44,919 bases of DNA. It comes from Nitrospirota bacterium (GTDB lineage Bacteria; Nitrospirota; Nitrospiria; JACQBZ01). The stretch spans positions 1 to 44,919 of the forward strand of contig JACQFA010000054.1 of assembly GCA_016200255.1 (NCBI GenBank), given 5' to 3'. A program made the position numbers and the translations under genes. This document shows positions 17,186-25,712 of this stretch, one piece after another (positions within the stretch are counted from its first letter, which is position 1; each line of letters begins with the position of its first letter). The notes beneath the pieces are model-generated. The model worked only from the letters and a program-made list of their open reading frames with translations, did no database searches and had not been told where the DNA came from.

Positions 17186-20100
17186 CTACCGGAACTCGAA
17201 ATGAAATTTTAGGTCTCCGCCGGCGCGGCCGAGTTCATCCCGCTGGCCGATGAGCGAGATATTGTCGCTCATCGCATATTCCATCTGGATGAGCTGTTCC
17301 TGGGATGGGTCGAGGGTGGTGACGTACGTGACATACAATTTGTCCTCCAGCAGCCGCTTTGAGACGGTGATCTGGGGGCCGCTCCCGGCTTTTGTGGAGG
17401 AATAGTAAGGGTCCACCTGGACCCGGTCAATACCCGTAATCGCCTCGACCTTGTCCGTGATGATGTTCTCGATCTGGCCGGCGACGAGCCCCGACGCTTC
17501 GGCCGCTCCGATCTCTTTCGAGGCCGTCTCGACCTCTTTGCAGGGCCTGCGGAAGGTCAGCAGGCAGAGGATTTCGTTTTCGTCCTTTAACGGCGGGTTG
17601 GAGGAAAGCGCGAGGTCGAATTTGTCGATGGGACCGACCAGATTCATGTCGATGTCGTAACTCTTTACACGCGTGGTGGCCCGCACGTCGATGATCGGCC
17701 TGATCTTCTCGGGATTGATGAAGTCCAACGAGCCGGAGAGCACCTTGAAATCATTGTGACGAAACGAGAACGTTCCGGTCTTGGCCTCCACCCGTCCAAA
17801 AAGGACCGGTCGGTTGAGCGCGCCCTTGAGAAGCAGATCAATTTCGATCGGCAGTTTGGCCAGATTGTTGTTGATCCAGATATTATCCTTCCCCTGAATC
17901 TGGATGTTCAACGCGATGTCTTTCAGCCATAGAATCGGCCGGGATTCCTTGTTGGCCGGTTTTAGCAATTCCAAGGCCAGGGGCTGCCAGTCCAGCCGTC
18001 GTTCGTAACTGGCGCGGTGGATTTGGATTTCTCCCGTCAGGGACTGGGCCTTCATATCGCCCTGAAAGATGAGCGAGGAATCGAACTGGGCCGTCAAGCC
18101 GGCCATGGGACTGATCCGTCCCCCGGTAATCTCCAGGGTCAGTCCGAAATGCGCCGGAACGAACTGAACCAGATCGATCCGCCCGTTGGCCTGAAGCCGT
18201 CCGCCTCCGAACTCGGCGTCAAGGGCTTCCAGAAGGACCTGCCGTTCGTTAAAGGAAAAACCCACCGATGTAATTGTGAAGGTCTGGCCCAGCGAGGCGC
18301 TTTTCACCACGCCGTCGTGGATGATCAGCCCGCCGCGGATTTTTGGATCCTCCCACCGATCGGTAACCTGGAGAGCGAGGTAGGCCTTGCCTTTTCCATA
18401 GGTGATCTCTTTCGTGAAGATCCGAAAGAGGTCCATGTCGGCTTCACCGCTGATGAAGAAGTTGTAGGTCTTAAACAGCATCAGGTCGCCGGAGGCCGTC
18501 AGGGTCGTTCCCGGTCCCTTGAACCGCAACGATTGGATCAAGAGGTTCCCCTGTTGCATCCGGAGTTGGATTTCCCCGTCGTTCGTGACGGCGTAGTCCG
18601 AAAAGTCAATCTGAAGCGCGGTCAGGCTGATCGTTGCGTCCGATGCGTACAACGTTCCGAATCCCGCACCGCGCGAGGAGCCGGCAACCGGATCGATTTG
18701 CCCTCTGGCCGTCAAGGTTCCGCTCGCTGTAAACCGGGTGACGGCCGTCAGATTGGGCACGGCCGAACCGAGCCATGGTTTGAGATTCAGGTCATTGAGG
18801 GCCAGTTCGACACGGTAGGGATGACCGGGCGCCCATTCGATTTCCCCTTTACCCGACAGACCACGGGTCAGCTGGAAGTCCCCTGCGATCCGATGATTCT
18901 CGACCTTCATCGAAAGAGTCCCGGGCCCAAGCGATTGATCCTGATAAATGACATCGAGAAAAGAAAGCCCTGCCTCGAATTGAGGATCATGAAACGTTCC
19001 GCGGCCGCTGATCCGTCCGGTCAGCGGTCCCTTCAAAGCGGACAGATGATCCTTCAGCGGCTCGAGATCCTCCAGGCGGGCCTGGGTGGTCTCGGCCCGG
19101 AACTCAAACTCCCCCTTGTAGCGAATCCAGCCGTTTCCGGCCAGGACCGTATCATTGTATTTCGCACGGGCTTCATTGAAAACGATCCGGTCCTGAGTGA
19201 CCACGAGCGCGACCGATCCCTCATCAACCGATTGGCCGTAAATGGATCCCGGCCCGGCCTGAAGTTGCGTGACGAGACGAAACTGCTTCGGGACACCCTT
19301 GGCCGTCAAGTCGCCCGTCGCCGGCACTGTGACCGGCAATTCCTTCGTGAAGATCGCGACGACGTCGCGGGGGGAACCGTGAAGAATCTTGGCTGTGATG
19401 TCGAAGGCGGGAACCGTTTGACCGTCCTCCGATGACTCAAAGGCAACCGATCCCTTGATCTCGTAGCGGGCTTTCTTCTCTCGAAAAACGGCCCGTTTAA
19501 AACAGATCGTCCGGTTTTGGTAGCCCAGGTCCGATACGGCTGATTCGAACGGCCGGTCCCGAAGTCGAAGATCCTGCGCCTGTCCGGTTCCGTTAAAGGC
19601 GGGGTCTTTCCAGGTTCCAGTCAGTTTTCCGGTCAGGTTTAGTTTTCCCTCAATCGACTGGAGGGAGGCCAGATCCGCGATCTCGGCCATCTCGCCGCTT
19701 TCCAGGGAGACGTCCAGGGCGATGGGGCCGTCCGTTTGAAGTTGTCCCTCCGCCGTCACCGACGACCGGGCCGTGCGCGCCGTTGTTTTCTCAAGATGCA
19801 AAATGGAGTGGTCTATTTCGAAACGGGTCGAAGCTTCCTGAAGTTGGGCCAGGAGCCGGATTGCTCTGTTTACCGAGTCGGGCGGCGGACCGACATTTTT
19901 ACCAACCAGATGAAACCAGCCTTTTCCGGATAGCGCGGCCAGGTCAAAATGCATTCCCTGGATTTTACCTTCCATTTCTACGGCGCCGTCCAGTTGTTGC
20001 CGGGCGGTGTAACGCTCGACGCCCAGGATCGGGAGAAAGGCGGAGGGATCCAGTTCGGTGAATTGGAGCGACAGCCCGTATGGGATGACCCCTTCGGAAG

Positions 20101-21133
20101 CAGATCTCTCGGCCATAGACGAATGGATATTCCCCGAGATCTGTCCTCCAAACACGGTCGCCGAAAGTTCCGTGAAAGTGACGGCGCGGTCATGATATAA
20201 AAAGACGGCGCTCATGCGGCCTGCCGGTTTTGACGCGACGGTCCAGTCTGCGACGGACAGGTTTCCATGCACGGTCGGATCGGACCAGGCTCCCACGACC
20301 TCGCCCGTGAATCGGCCGGCGCCGGACATGGGAAAGCGGTCAGGCAAAACAATGTTGAAGTCACTCAAGGGGAACGAGGCGTCGATCGAAAGCGCAACCT
20401 GGGGCTGGGACGGATTTTGGACGGCGCCGCTGATCGTATACCGGGACACCGGATCGCTCACCTCCAATTTTCGGATCTCCAGGTAACGGGATTGGATCGT
20501 CAACTGGGCCGACATGGAATCGAAATTTTTGTGGAACTCTTTTTCATCCACCGCCACGTTTTTTGCGGACAGGACCGCCTGGAAATTGTCCATGAGGAGA
20601 TCGGGAGTCACGGTGCCTGAAAGGTCCGTCAGTGCCAGGAAGGTTTCGCCGGAAGGCTGCACCATCGAGAGACGGCCGTTTTCGATTTCGATCTGACGAA
20701 TCACCATATTTAGCTTTTTGGTTTGACCCGCCGGCGAGCCGGGTGATCCGTTATCCAGATTCATCCGGAAGGGCAGGATCGGACTGTCTCCAACGCGCAA
20801 TGTAATTTTCGGGCCGATCAGGTGAATTTTTTTGATGAACGTTACCTGGGTCAAGAGCGACCACGGAGAGATCGAGACCCGAATCCGATCAACCGAGATC
20901 GAGGTTCGGCCCGTTTCCGGAGAGGATACGGCCACACCATCCAACACTACGGCAATCGGCACCAAGCTCAGCGTGACTCGATTCAGCGTGATCCGGGCTC
21001 CGCTCAGCTCATCCGCCTTTGAAACGACAAAACGCGTCAGGGGCTCCGAGAAGAGACCGCTGCGCAGCAGAAGATGAACCGACAAGACCAACAGGACAAT
21101 GATCAACAGAAACGCGAGAGACTTTTTATACAA
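17186..21133 (-). CDS. tamB: Translocation and assembly module protein TamB (AsmA/DUF490 family)
   Basis: 1315 residues. A single N-terminal transmembrane anchor (KSLAFLLIIVLLVLSVHLLL) is followed by an AsmA-like start (ELSGARITLNRVTLSLVPIAVVLDGVAV) and a very long repetitive beta-strand region. The C-terminal TamB/DUF490 domain has SGSLDFINPEKIRPIIDVRATTRV, PPLKDENEILCLLTF and the closing YAMSDNISLIGQRDELGRAGGDLKFHFEFR-type end. TamB-like proteins span the periplasm as a hydrophobic groove, carrying phospholipid or helping assemble outer-membrane proteins with TamA. Start: TTG 21133, preceded by AAGGAG with a 7-base spacer, which decides the start in the absence of an ATG. It is the first gene of the seven-gene unit and is divergent from mazG. 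Confidence 0.93.
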   Translation of the reverse strand: MYKKSLAFLLIIVLLVLSVHLLLRSGLFSEPLTRFVVSKADELSGARITLNRVTLSLVPIAVVLDGVAVSSPETGRTSISVDRIRVSISPWSLLTQVTFIKKIHLIGPKITLRVGDSPILPFRMNLDNGSPGSPAGQTKKLNMVIRQIEIENGRLSMVQPSGETFLALTDLSGTVTPDLLMDNFQAVLSAKNVAVDEKEFHKNFDSMSAQLTIQSRYLEIRKLEVSDPVSRYTISGAVQNPSQPQVALSIDASFPLSDFNIVLPDRFPMSGAGRFTGEVVGAWSDPTVHGNLSVADWTVASKPAGRMSAVFLYHDRAVTFTELSATVFGGQISGNIHSSMAERSASEGVIPYGLSLQFTELDPSAFLPILGVERYTARQQLDGAVEMEGKIQGMHFDLAALSGKGWFHLVGKNVGPPPDSVNRAIRLLAQLQEASTRFEIDHSILHLEKTTARTARSSVTAEGQLQTDGPIALDVSLESGEMAEIADLASLQSIEGKLNLTGKLTGTWKDPAFNGTGQAQDLRLRDRPFESAVSDLGYQNRTICFKRAVFREKKARYEIKGSVAFESSEDGQTVPAFDITAKILHGSPRDVVAIFTKELPVTVPATGDLTAKGVPKQFRLVTQLQAGPGSIYGQSVDEGSVALVVTQDRIVFNEARAKYNDTVLAGNGWIRYKGEFEFRAETTQARLEDLEPLKDHLSALKGPLTGRISGRGTFHDPQFEAGLSFLDVIYQDQSLGPGTLSMKVENHRIAGDFQLTRGLSGKGEIEWAPGHPYRVELALNDLNLKPWLGSAVPNLTAVTRFTASGTLTARGQIDPVAGSSRGAGFGTLYASDATISLTALQIDFSDYAVTNDGEIQLRMQQGNLLIQSLRFKGPGTTLTASGDLMLFKTYNFFISGEADMDLFRIFTKEITYGKGKAYLALQVTDRWEDPKIRGGLIIHDGVVKSASLGQTFTITSVGFSFNERQVLLEALDAEFGGGRLQANGRIDLVQFVPAHFGLTLEITGGRISPMAGLTAQFDSSLIFQGDMKAQSLTGEIQIHRASYERRLDWQPLALELLKPANKESRPILWLKDIALNIQIQGKDNIWINNNLAKLPIEIDLLLKGALNRPVLFGRVEAKTGTFSFRHNDFKVLSGSLDFINPEKIRPIIDVRATTRVKSYDIDMNLVGPIDKFDLALSSNPPLKDENEILCLLTFRRPCKEVETASKEIGAAEASGLVAGQIENIITDKVEAITGIDRVQVDPYYSSTKAGSGPQITVSKRLLEDKLYVTYVTTLDPSQEQLIQMEYAMSDNISLIGQRDELGRAGGDLKFHFEFR

Positions 21134-21179
21134 TCGTAACTCCTTGTCAAACGTAAAAACGTCAAATTCCGACGAGAAT

Positions 21180-21208
21180 ACCGTAACATAAAGCCATTTT
21201 CATTGCAA
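21180..21208 (-). promoter_or_regulatory. Weak candidate promoter for the tamB unit
   Basis: On the minus strand, TTGCAA (21208-21203) and TACGGT (21185-21180) are 17 bases apart. The -10 matches only 3 of 6, so this is tentative. It lies about 50 bases upstream of the TTG start of tamB. Confidence 0.25.
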
Positions 21209-21212
21209 GGGA

Positions 21213-21241
21213 TTGAACGGCGTTTGTGATTCGTGTATAAA
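21213..21241 (+). promoter_or_regulatory. Predicted sigma-70 promoter for mazG
   Basis: TTGAAC (21213-21218), a 17-base spacer, then TATAAA (21236-21241). A second perfect TATAAT lies at 21259-21264 without a good -35. The expected start near 21248 leaves a leader of about 47 bases carrying AGGAG at 21282-21286. Confidence 0.55.
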
Positions 21242-21294
21242 TCTTCTTCAGAAGACGGTATAATGCGTGACAATCATTATCAGGAGATGTCCGG

Positions 21295-22131
21295 GTGTCA
21301 AGGCGATTTTCCGAACTGGTGGCCGTGATGGAGACGCTCCGCGGGAAGAACGGCTGCCCGTGGGACAAGGAGCAGACTCATGAGACCCTCAAGCCATTTC
21401 TTCTGGAGGAAGCCTACGAAGTTTTGGCGGCGATCGACGATGCGGACCCCGTAAATTTAAAGGAAGAGCTGGGCGATCTGTTGTTTCAGGTCGTGTTTCA
21501 TTCGCAGATCGCCAAAGAGCGGTGGGAGTTCGGGATCGAGGATGTACTGGCACACACCATCGACAAGATGACGCGGCGGCATCCCCATGTCTTCGGTCCC
21601 GACCGGTCGTCCCGCAAAAAGGGACATCCGGCGACGGCGAAGGAGGTCCTGGTTCGCTGGGAGGAACTCAAACAGAAGGAGAAGCGGAACCGCAAACGCA
21701 CCTCCGTGCTGGACGGCGTTCCAAAACCCTTGCCGGCCCTGATGCGGGCCTATCAGCTCCAGACTCGTGCTTCACGGGTCGGGTTTGACTGGAAGGAGAT
21801 TCGGCCGGTCTGGAACAAGGTGCGGGAGGAGATGAAGGAATTGGAGCAGGCGATTGATGAAGGACAGGCCCGGCAAATTCAGGCCGAGATCGGGGATATT
21901 TTTTTCACCCTCGTGAACATGGCCCGGTTTCTAAAGCTGGATCCGGAGGAGTCCCTGCGCAAGGCCAATCAACGGTTTGTGGAACGGTTTTCTTATATCG
22001 AGAGGAAGGCCGGGAAGTCGCACAAGACGTTGTCGAGCATGACCTTGAATGAGATGGACCGGTTGTGGGAAGAGGCCAAATCGGCCGAGAGAAAACGCGG
22101 ACCCAAAAAATTAAAGCGCCGGAATCGTTGA
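21295..22131 (+). CDS. mazG: Nucleoside triphosphate pyrophosphohydrolase MazG
   Basis: Hydrolyses NTPs or aberrant dNTPs to the monophosphate and pyrophosphate, a house-cleaning enzyme. Two MazG domains are present. The first has METLRGKNGCPWDKEQTHETL and the metal-binding acidic helices LLEEAYEVLAAID and EELGDLLFQVVFH. The second, from about residue 175, has VREEMKELEQAID and EIGDIFFTLVNMAR. The linker with RRHPHVFG is typical. At 278 residues it matches E. coli MazG (263), with a short Lys/Arg-rich C-terminal tail. The start is GTG 21295 with AGGAG eight bases upstream; an ATG at 21287 is too close to that site. A promoter for moaC overlaps its 3' end. Confidence 0.95.
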   Translation: MSRRFSELVAVMETLRGKNGCPWDKEQTHETLKPFLLEEAYEVLAAIDDADPVNLKEELGDLLFQVVFHSQIAKERWEFGIEDVLAHTIDKMTRRHPHVFGPDRSSRKKGHPATAKEVLVRWEELKQKEKRNRKRTSVLDGVPKPLPALMRAYQLQTRASRVGFDWKEIRPVWNKVREEMKELEQAIDEGQARQIQAEIGDIFFTLVNMARFLKLDPEESLRKANQRFVERFSYIERKAGKSHKTLSSMTLNEMDRLWEEAKSAERKRGPKKLKRRNR

Positions 22132-22133
22132 AG

Positions 22134-22162
22134 TTGCCTTTGCACGGGGAAGAAGCTATCAT
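22134..22162 (+). promoter_or_regulatory. Predicted sigma-70 promoter for the moa genes
   Basis: TTGCCT (22134-22139), 17 bases, TATCAT (22157-22162, 5 of 6). It sits in the 57-base gap between mazG and moaC, with an expected start about 20 bases before ATG 22189. Confidence 0.45.
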
Positions 22163-22188
22163 AGTGCCCCTATGAAACGAAAATCCTT

Positions 22189-22692
22189 ATGCCATTAAAC
22201 TATCTGGATAAGAGCGGCCGGGCCCGGATGGTGGACATTACCAAAAAGCCCCGGACCGAGCGGACGGCCACGGCGACCGGTCGGGTTTATTTAAGACCCG
22301 ATACCTTGAGACGGATCCAAAAAGGCGGCGTGGCCAAGGGCGATGTCCTGGCCATCGCACAGGTGGCCGGGGTCATGGCGGCCAAGCAGGTGCCGAGTCT
22401 GATCCCGTTGTGTCATCCCTTGTTGCTGTCCGGCGTCGGGATGCATTTCAAAGAGAACCCGGTTCCGGATTCCAAGAACCGCTGCAGTATTACGATCACG
22501 GCCGTGGTAAAAACGTCCGGTCAGACCGGCGTCGAGATGGAAGCGATGACGGCCGTCTGTGTGGCGGCCCTGACGATTTACGATATGTGCAAAGCGGTCG
22601 ATCGGGAGGTGAGTTTCGGCGAGATCAGACTCGTATCGAAGACCGGCGGAAAATCGGGGACGTACAAACACGAAGTAAAAGGCAAAAAATAA
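22189..22692 (+). CDS. moaC: Cyclic pyranopterin monophosphate synthase MoaC
   Basis: Second half of the first step of molybdenum-cofactor synthesis: converts the MoaA product 3',8-cyclo-GTP to cyclic pyranopterin monophosphate. Family signatures: MVDITKKPRTERTATATG at the N-terminus, IPLCHPLLL (residues 72-80), GQTGVEMEAMTA (111-122) and YDMCKAVD (131-138) with catalytic Asp-132 and Lys-135. 167 residues is the normal size. No moaA is present in this window. It is followed after 11 bases by the MoaD-MoaE fusion, with which it probably forms an operon. A nine-codon open frame overlapping the start (ATG 22172) is noted but not supported as a gene. Confidence 0.96.
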   Translation: MPLNYLDKSGRARMVDITKKPRTERTATATGRVYLRPDTLRRIQKGGVAKGDVLAIAQVAGVMAAKQVPSLIPLCHPLLLSGVGMHFKENPVPDSKNRCSITITAVVKTSGQTGVEMEAMTAVCVAALTIYDMCKAVDREVSFGEIRLVSKTGGKSGTYKHEVKGKK

Positions 22693-22703
22693 AAAGGTCG
22701 GAC

Positions 22704-23435
22704 ATGGTCAAGGTTCGTTTATTTGCAAGCCTCAAGGGTCTGTCGGGCCGTCCGGAATTCGATCTGGAACTGAGCCGTCCAATCCCTCTGAAGGAATTAT
22801 GGAGTCAATTGCAGCCAGAAATCCCTCAGATCATGGATTGGGTCAAGGAAAAGAAAGTTCTTGTCGCCGTGAATCAGGAGATGGCGACCGAGGAGACCGT
22901 GATCCGTGACGGCGACGAAGTCGGTCTCATGCCGCCCTTTTCCGGCGGGGAACAATTCAAACAGGCCAAGCCATCCGTGCCGGCCCGGGGCCGGGGGCGG
23001 AAGGCCGCGTTCGCCGGATGGACGCGCATCCAGACGGAGGATTTCTCGCTGGATGCCGAGTTGAAACGGATCAAGGGCGCCTCCAAGCGGATCGGCGGCG
23101 TGGCCGTTTTCGTCGGTGCGGCACGCGACTTTTCCAAGGGACATCCGGTGAGCCGGTTGGATTATGAGCATTATGCCGGTCTGGCCGATAAGACGCTGGC
23201 CGAAATCCGGCAGAGGGCGTTGAAACGGTTTCAGATCATCGAGGTCTGCATCATCCACCGGACAGGGGAGATTCCCATCGGTGGGAACATTGTTTTGATC
23301 CTGACTGCCGCTGAGCATCGGGCCGAGGCCTTCCGGGCCTGCCGGTGGTGCATTGACGAGTTAAAAGTGATCACGCCCATCTGGAAAAAGGAGACCACAC
23401 CGGAGGGGGATATTTGGGTGGAGGAACGCCCGTAG
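22704..23435 (+). CDS. Molybdopterin synthase MoaD-MoaE fusion protein
   Basis: Both subunits of molybdopterin synthase in one 243-residue chain. Residues 1-82 are a MoaD ubiquitin-like fold (MVKVRLFASLKGLSG to VGLMPPFSGG), with the Gly-Gly that must carry the thiocarboxylate at positions 81-82. A 22-residue basic linker (KPSVPARGRGRK) follows. From Trp-106 comes MoaE: TRIQTEDFSLDAEL, GGVAVFVGAARDFSKG, YEHYAGLADKTL, IHRTGEIPIG and the catalytic Lys-rich region ELKVITPIWKKE. Because the Gly-Gly is internal, sulfur loading would need cleavage after Gly-82, as established for the MoaX fusion of Mycobacterium tuberculosis. ATG 22704 is 11 bases after moaC; the stop abuts the protease start. Confidence 0.93.
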   Translation: MVKVRLFASLKGLSGRPEFDLELSRPIPLKELWSQLQPEIPQIMDWVKEKKVLVAVNQEMATEETVIRDGDEVGLMPPFSGGEQFKQAKPSVPARGRGRKAAFAGWTRIQTEDFSLDAELKRIKGASKRIGGVAVFVGAARDFSKGHPVSRLDYEHYAGLADKTLAEIRQRALKRFQIIEVCIIHRTGEIPIGGNIVLILTAAEHRAEAFRACRWCIDELKVITPIWKKETTPEGDIWVEERP

Positions 23436-25625
23436 ATGAGATCGTTCCGGTTATTGATCGCGTTGATCGTCTCGGGAACCATGGCCGTTCCGATCCCGGC
23501 CGCCGCGTCTCCGACGTCATATGTTCCGGGCGAAATCCTGGTGAAGTTCAAACCCGGCACGCCGGACGAGACGATCGAGCGATTTGCGGACCGGATGAAA
23601 ACGACCGTCAAGAGAAAATCGGACTTGACCGGCGTCCAGCGCCTTTCCCTTCCGGCCGACCTGTCGGTCGAGGAGGCCCTGTCCGCTTATCAAAACCATC
23701 CGGATGTCCTGTACGCCGAGCCGAATTACATCCGACGCGCCTCGGCCACGATCCCCAATGACTCCTTTTTGAATGAACAATGGGGCCTTCATAACACGGG
23801 TCAGACCGTCAATGCCAATCCTCCGTTCAGCGGGATCGCGGGCGCCGACATCGGCGCGCCGAAGGCCTGGGACATTACCACCGGATCATCTCAGATCATT
23901 GTGGCCGTGATCGACAGCGGGGTGGATTACACCCATCCGGATCTTTCAGCCAATGTCTTGACCAACGGCTGGAATTTCGTCGGGACACAGACCTGCACCT
24001 TGGATGCGAGCAATAACTGCAACTGTACGGCGGATGATCTGAACGGAAACAGCGATCCTATGGACGACAACGGACACGGAACCCATGTGGCCGGAATCAT
24101 GGGGGCCGAAGGGAACAATTCTATAGGGATTGCAGGCGTTCTTTGGACGGCGCAAATCCTGCCGTTGAAGATTCTGGGTGCCAACGGCTGCGGTTCTGCC
24201 GGGGATGAAATTCAGGCGATTGATTACGCCATTAATAAGGGAGCAAAAATTATCAATGCGAGTTTCGGAGGTCCCGATCTCTCCTCGAGTGAAGAAGATG
24301 CGATCCGAGCGGCCAATACCGCCGGAATTGTTTTCGTGGCGGCGGCCGGGAACGAATCCTCGGACAACGACAAAGTCCCGATCTATCCCGCCGGCTATAA
24401 TCTCCCGAATGTAATCTCGGTCGCGGCGTCTGACCCGGACGACCAACTGGCCGCCTTTTCCAATTTTGGAAAGAACCGGGTGGATATTGCCGCGCCGGGG
24501 GTTTGCATCCTTTCAACGATCTCCAGCCAGGTCGCATCGGAGTTGAGCCGAAGCTGTCCCAACTCGGCCCCGGCGGGTTATGATTATCTGTCCGGTTCCT
24601 CCATGGCCACCCCCTTCGTATCCGGGGCGGCCGGACTGCTCTTGTCTCAAAAACCATCGCTGACGCCGGAAGAAGTACGTGCCATCATCTTGTCCACGGC
24701 TGATCCCAAAGAAGGATTGAAAGGCCGGGTGGCCTCTGCGGGGCGATTGAATGCCTTCAACGCGCTGCGCGGCATCAAAGGATCGGGGTTGATCGGGGGA
24801 AGCGGCGGATGCGGTTTCCCGATGGGCATGATCCGGACGTCCGACCGGGAGTCATCGCCGCCGATACAGAATCTGCTTTTTCTGCTCGGGATCTTCTGGC
24901 CGCTCCTGATCCCGCTGATCCGGAAACATCGCTGTCATCGAAGGACGTTGAGGATTCTTGCGAACCGTCAGAGCGTCGCGGCCGCTTCCGGGTTGTTAAT
25001 CCTGGTGATTTTTTGGCCTTCGACCGCCGCGGCGGTTGAGGAGGTCTCCTCGTTTCAGCCGGTCCATTCGTTGGGGTTGAAGATCGGATACCACCGGTAT
25101 GATAAAAGCGAATACCTCGATACCAATTCCGGACTTGTATCCCGGGGTGACCTCGCCGGTCTGAGCGAAGAGCTGGAGTACGAATGGCGATGGCGGGAGG
25201 ACGCCGGTCTTTCGGTCACGGCCGGCCGTTATCACAGCCGGACGGATCTGAAAAATGTCTGCTGCAACAGCCTCGAGTTTTCGACGAATTACCTTCTTAT
25301 TACACCCAAGCATTACTCGTCCATACAAGAATGGATGGAGTGGTATATCGGCGGCGGAATCGGGTATTACAATTTCAGCCGAGAGATTCACGGATTGCTG
25401 GAGGATCGCCTCTCCGCAAACGTCTTGGGAATTCATGCCGTGATCGGGTTGGATTGGCCGGTTCTTCCGTGGATCTCGGTTTTTACCGAGACCCGTTATG
25501 CCCTGGCCAAGGTCAAAAGTGCCGATCATTTCAACGATGCGCTGGACGTGGGCGGCCTCAACTATTCCTTCGGTCTCCGTTGGCGATTCTCACCGGCTGG
25601 TCTTCGTAAAAGCACCGCCTATTGA
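23436..25625 (+). CDS. S8 subtilisin-like protease fused to a C-terminal outer-membrane barrel-like domain
   Basis: 729 residues. Signal peptide (about 1-24, AAAS), then an N-terminal propeptide-like domain (YVPGEILVKFKPGTPDETIE to VLYAEPNY), then a full S8 catalytic domain. The triad is Asp-160 in VIDSGVDYTHPDL, His-214 in NGHGTHVAGI and Ser-389 in SGSSMATPFVSGAA, with oxyanion Asn in AAAGNESS. After the catalytic domain comes GGSGGCGFPMG, a short linker, a hydrophobic helix LLFLLGIFWPLLIPLI and a basic cluster RKHRCHRR, together resembling a C-terminal sorting signal. The frame continues with what looks like a second signal peptide (ASGLLILVIFWPSTAAA) and about 190 residues of alternating beta strands like a small outer-membrane barrel. 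It may be two former genes joined. It starts directly at the MoaDE stop. Confidence 0.88.
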   Translation: MRSFRLLIALIVSGTMAVPIPAAASPTSYVPGEILVKFKPGTPDETIERFADRMKTTVKRKSDLTGVQRLSLPADLSVEEALSAYQNHPDVLYAEPNYIRRASATIPNDSFLNEQWGLHNTGQTVNANPPFSGIAGADIGAPKAWDITTGSSQIIVAVIDSGVDYTHPDLSANVLTNGWNFVGTQTCTLDASNNCNCTADDLNGNSDPMDDNGHGTHVAGIMGAEGNNSIGIAGVLWTAQILPLKILGANGCGSAGDEIQAIDYAINKGAKIINASFGGPDLSSSEEDAIRAANTAGIVFVAAAGNESSDNDKVPIYPAGYNLPNVISVAASDPDDQLAAFSNFGKNRVDIAAPGVCILSTISSQVASELSRSCPNSAPAGYDYLSGSSMATPFVSGAAGLLLSQKPSLTPEEVRAIILSTADPKEGLKGRVASAGRLNAFNALRGIKGSGLIGGSGGCGFPMGMIRTSDRESSPPIQNLLFLLGIFWPLLIPLIRKHRCHRRTLRILANRQSVAAASGLLILVIFWPSTAAAVEEVSSFQPVHSLGLKIGYHRYDKSEYLDTNSGLVSRGDLAGLSEELEYEWRWREDAGLSVTAGRYHSRTDLKNVCCNSLEFSTNYLLITPKHYSSIQEWMEWYIGGGIGYYNFSREIHGLLEDRLSANVLGIHAVIGLDWPVLPWISVFTETRYALAKVKSADHFNDALDVGGLNYSFGLRWRFSPAGLRKSTAY

Positions 25626-25651
25626 TTGAAGACCCCTTCCGGGACCCGTTC

Positions 25652-25680
25652 TTGATCGGTCCTCTATAATATGGTATCCT
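25652..25680 (+). promoter_or_regulatory. Candidate promoter for the TPR/cNMP-binding gene
   Basis: TTGATC (25652-25657), 17 bases, TATCCT (25675-25680), each 4 of 6. A perfect TATAAT at 25665-25670 lies between them but has no good -35. Confidence 0.35.
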
Positions 25681-25712
25681 AACAGGGTTTTTCACAATCT
25701 GGGGGCTCGAGT

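Noticed and set aside
22172..22198. Nine-codon leader peptide overlapping the moaC start
   Set aside because: No ribosome-binding site, no attenuator structure, and such short open frames occur often by chance.
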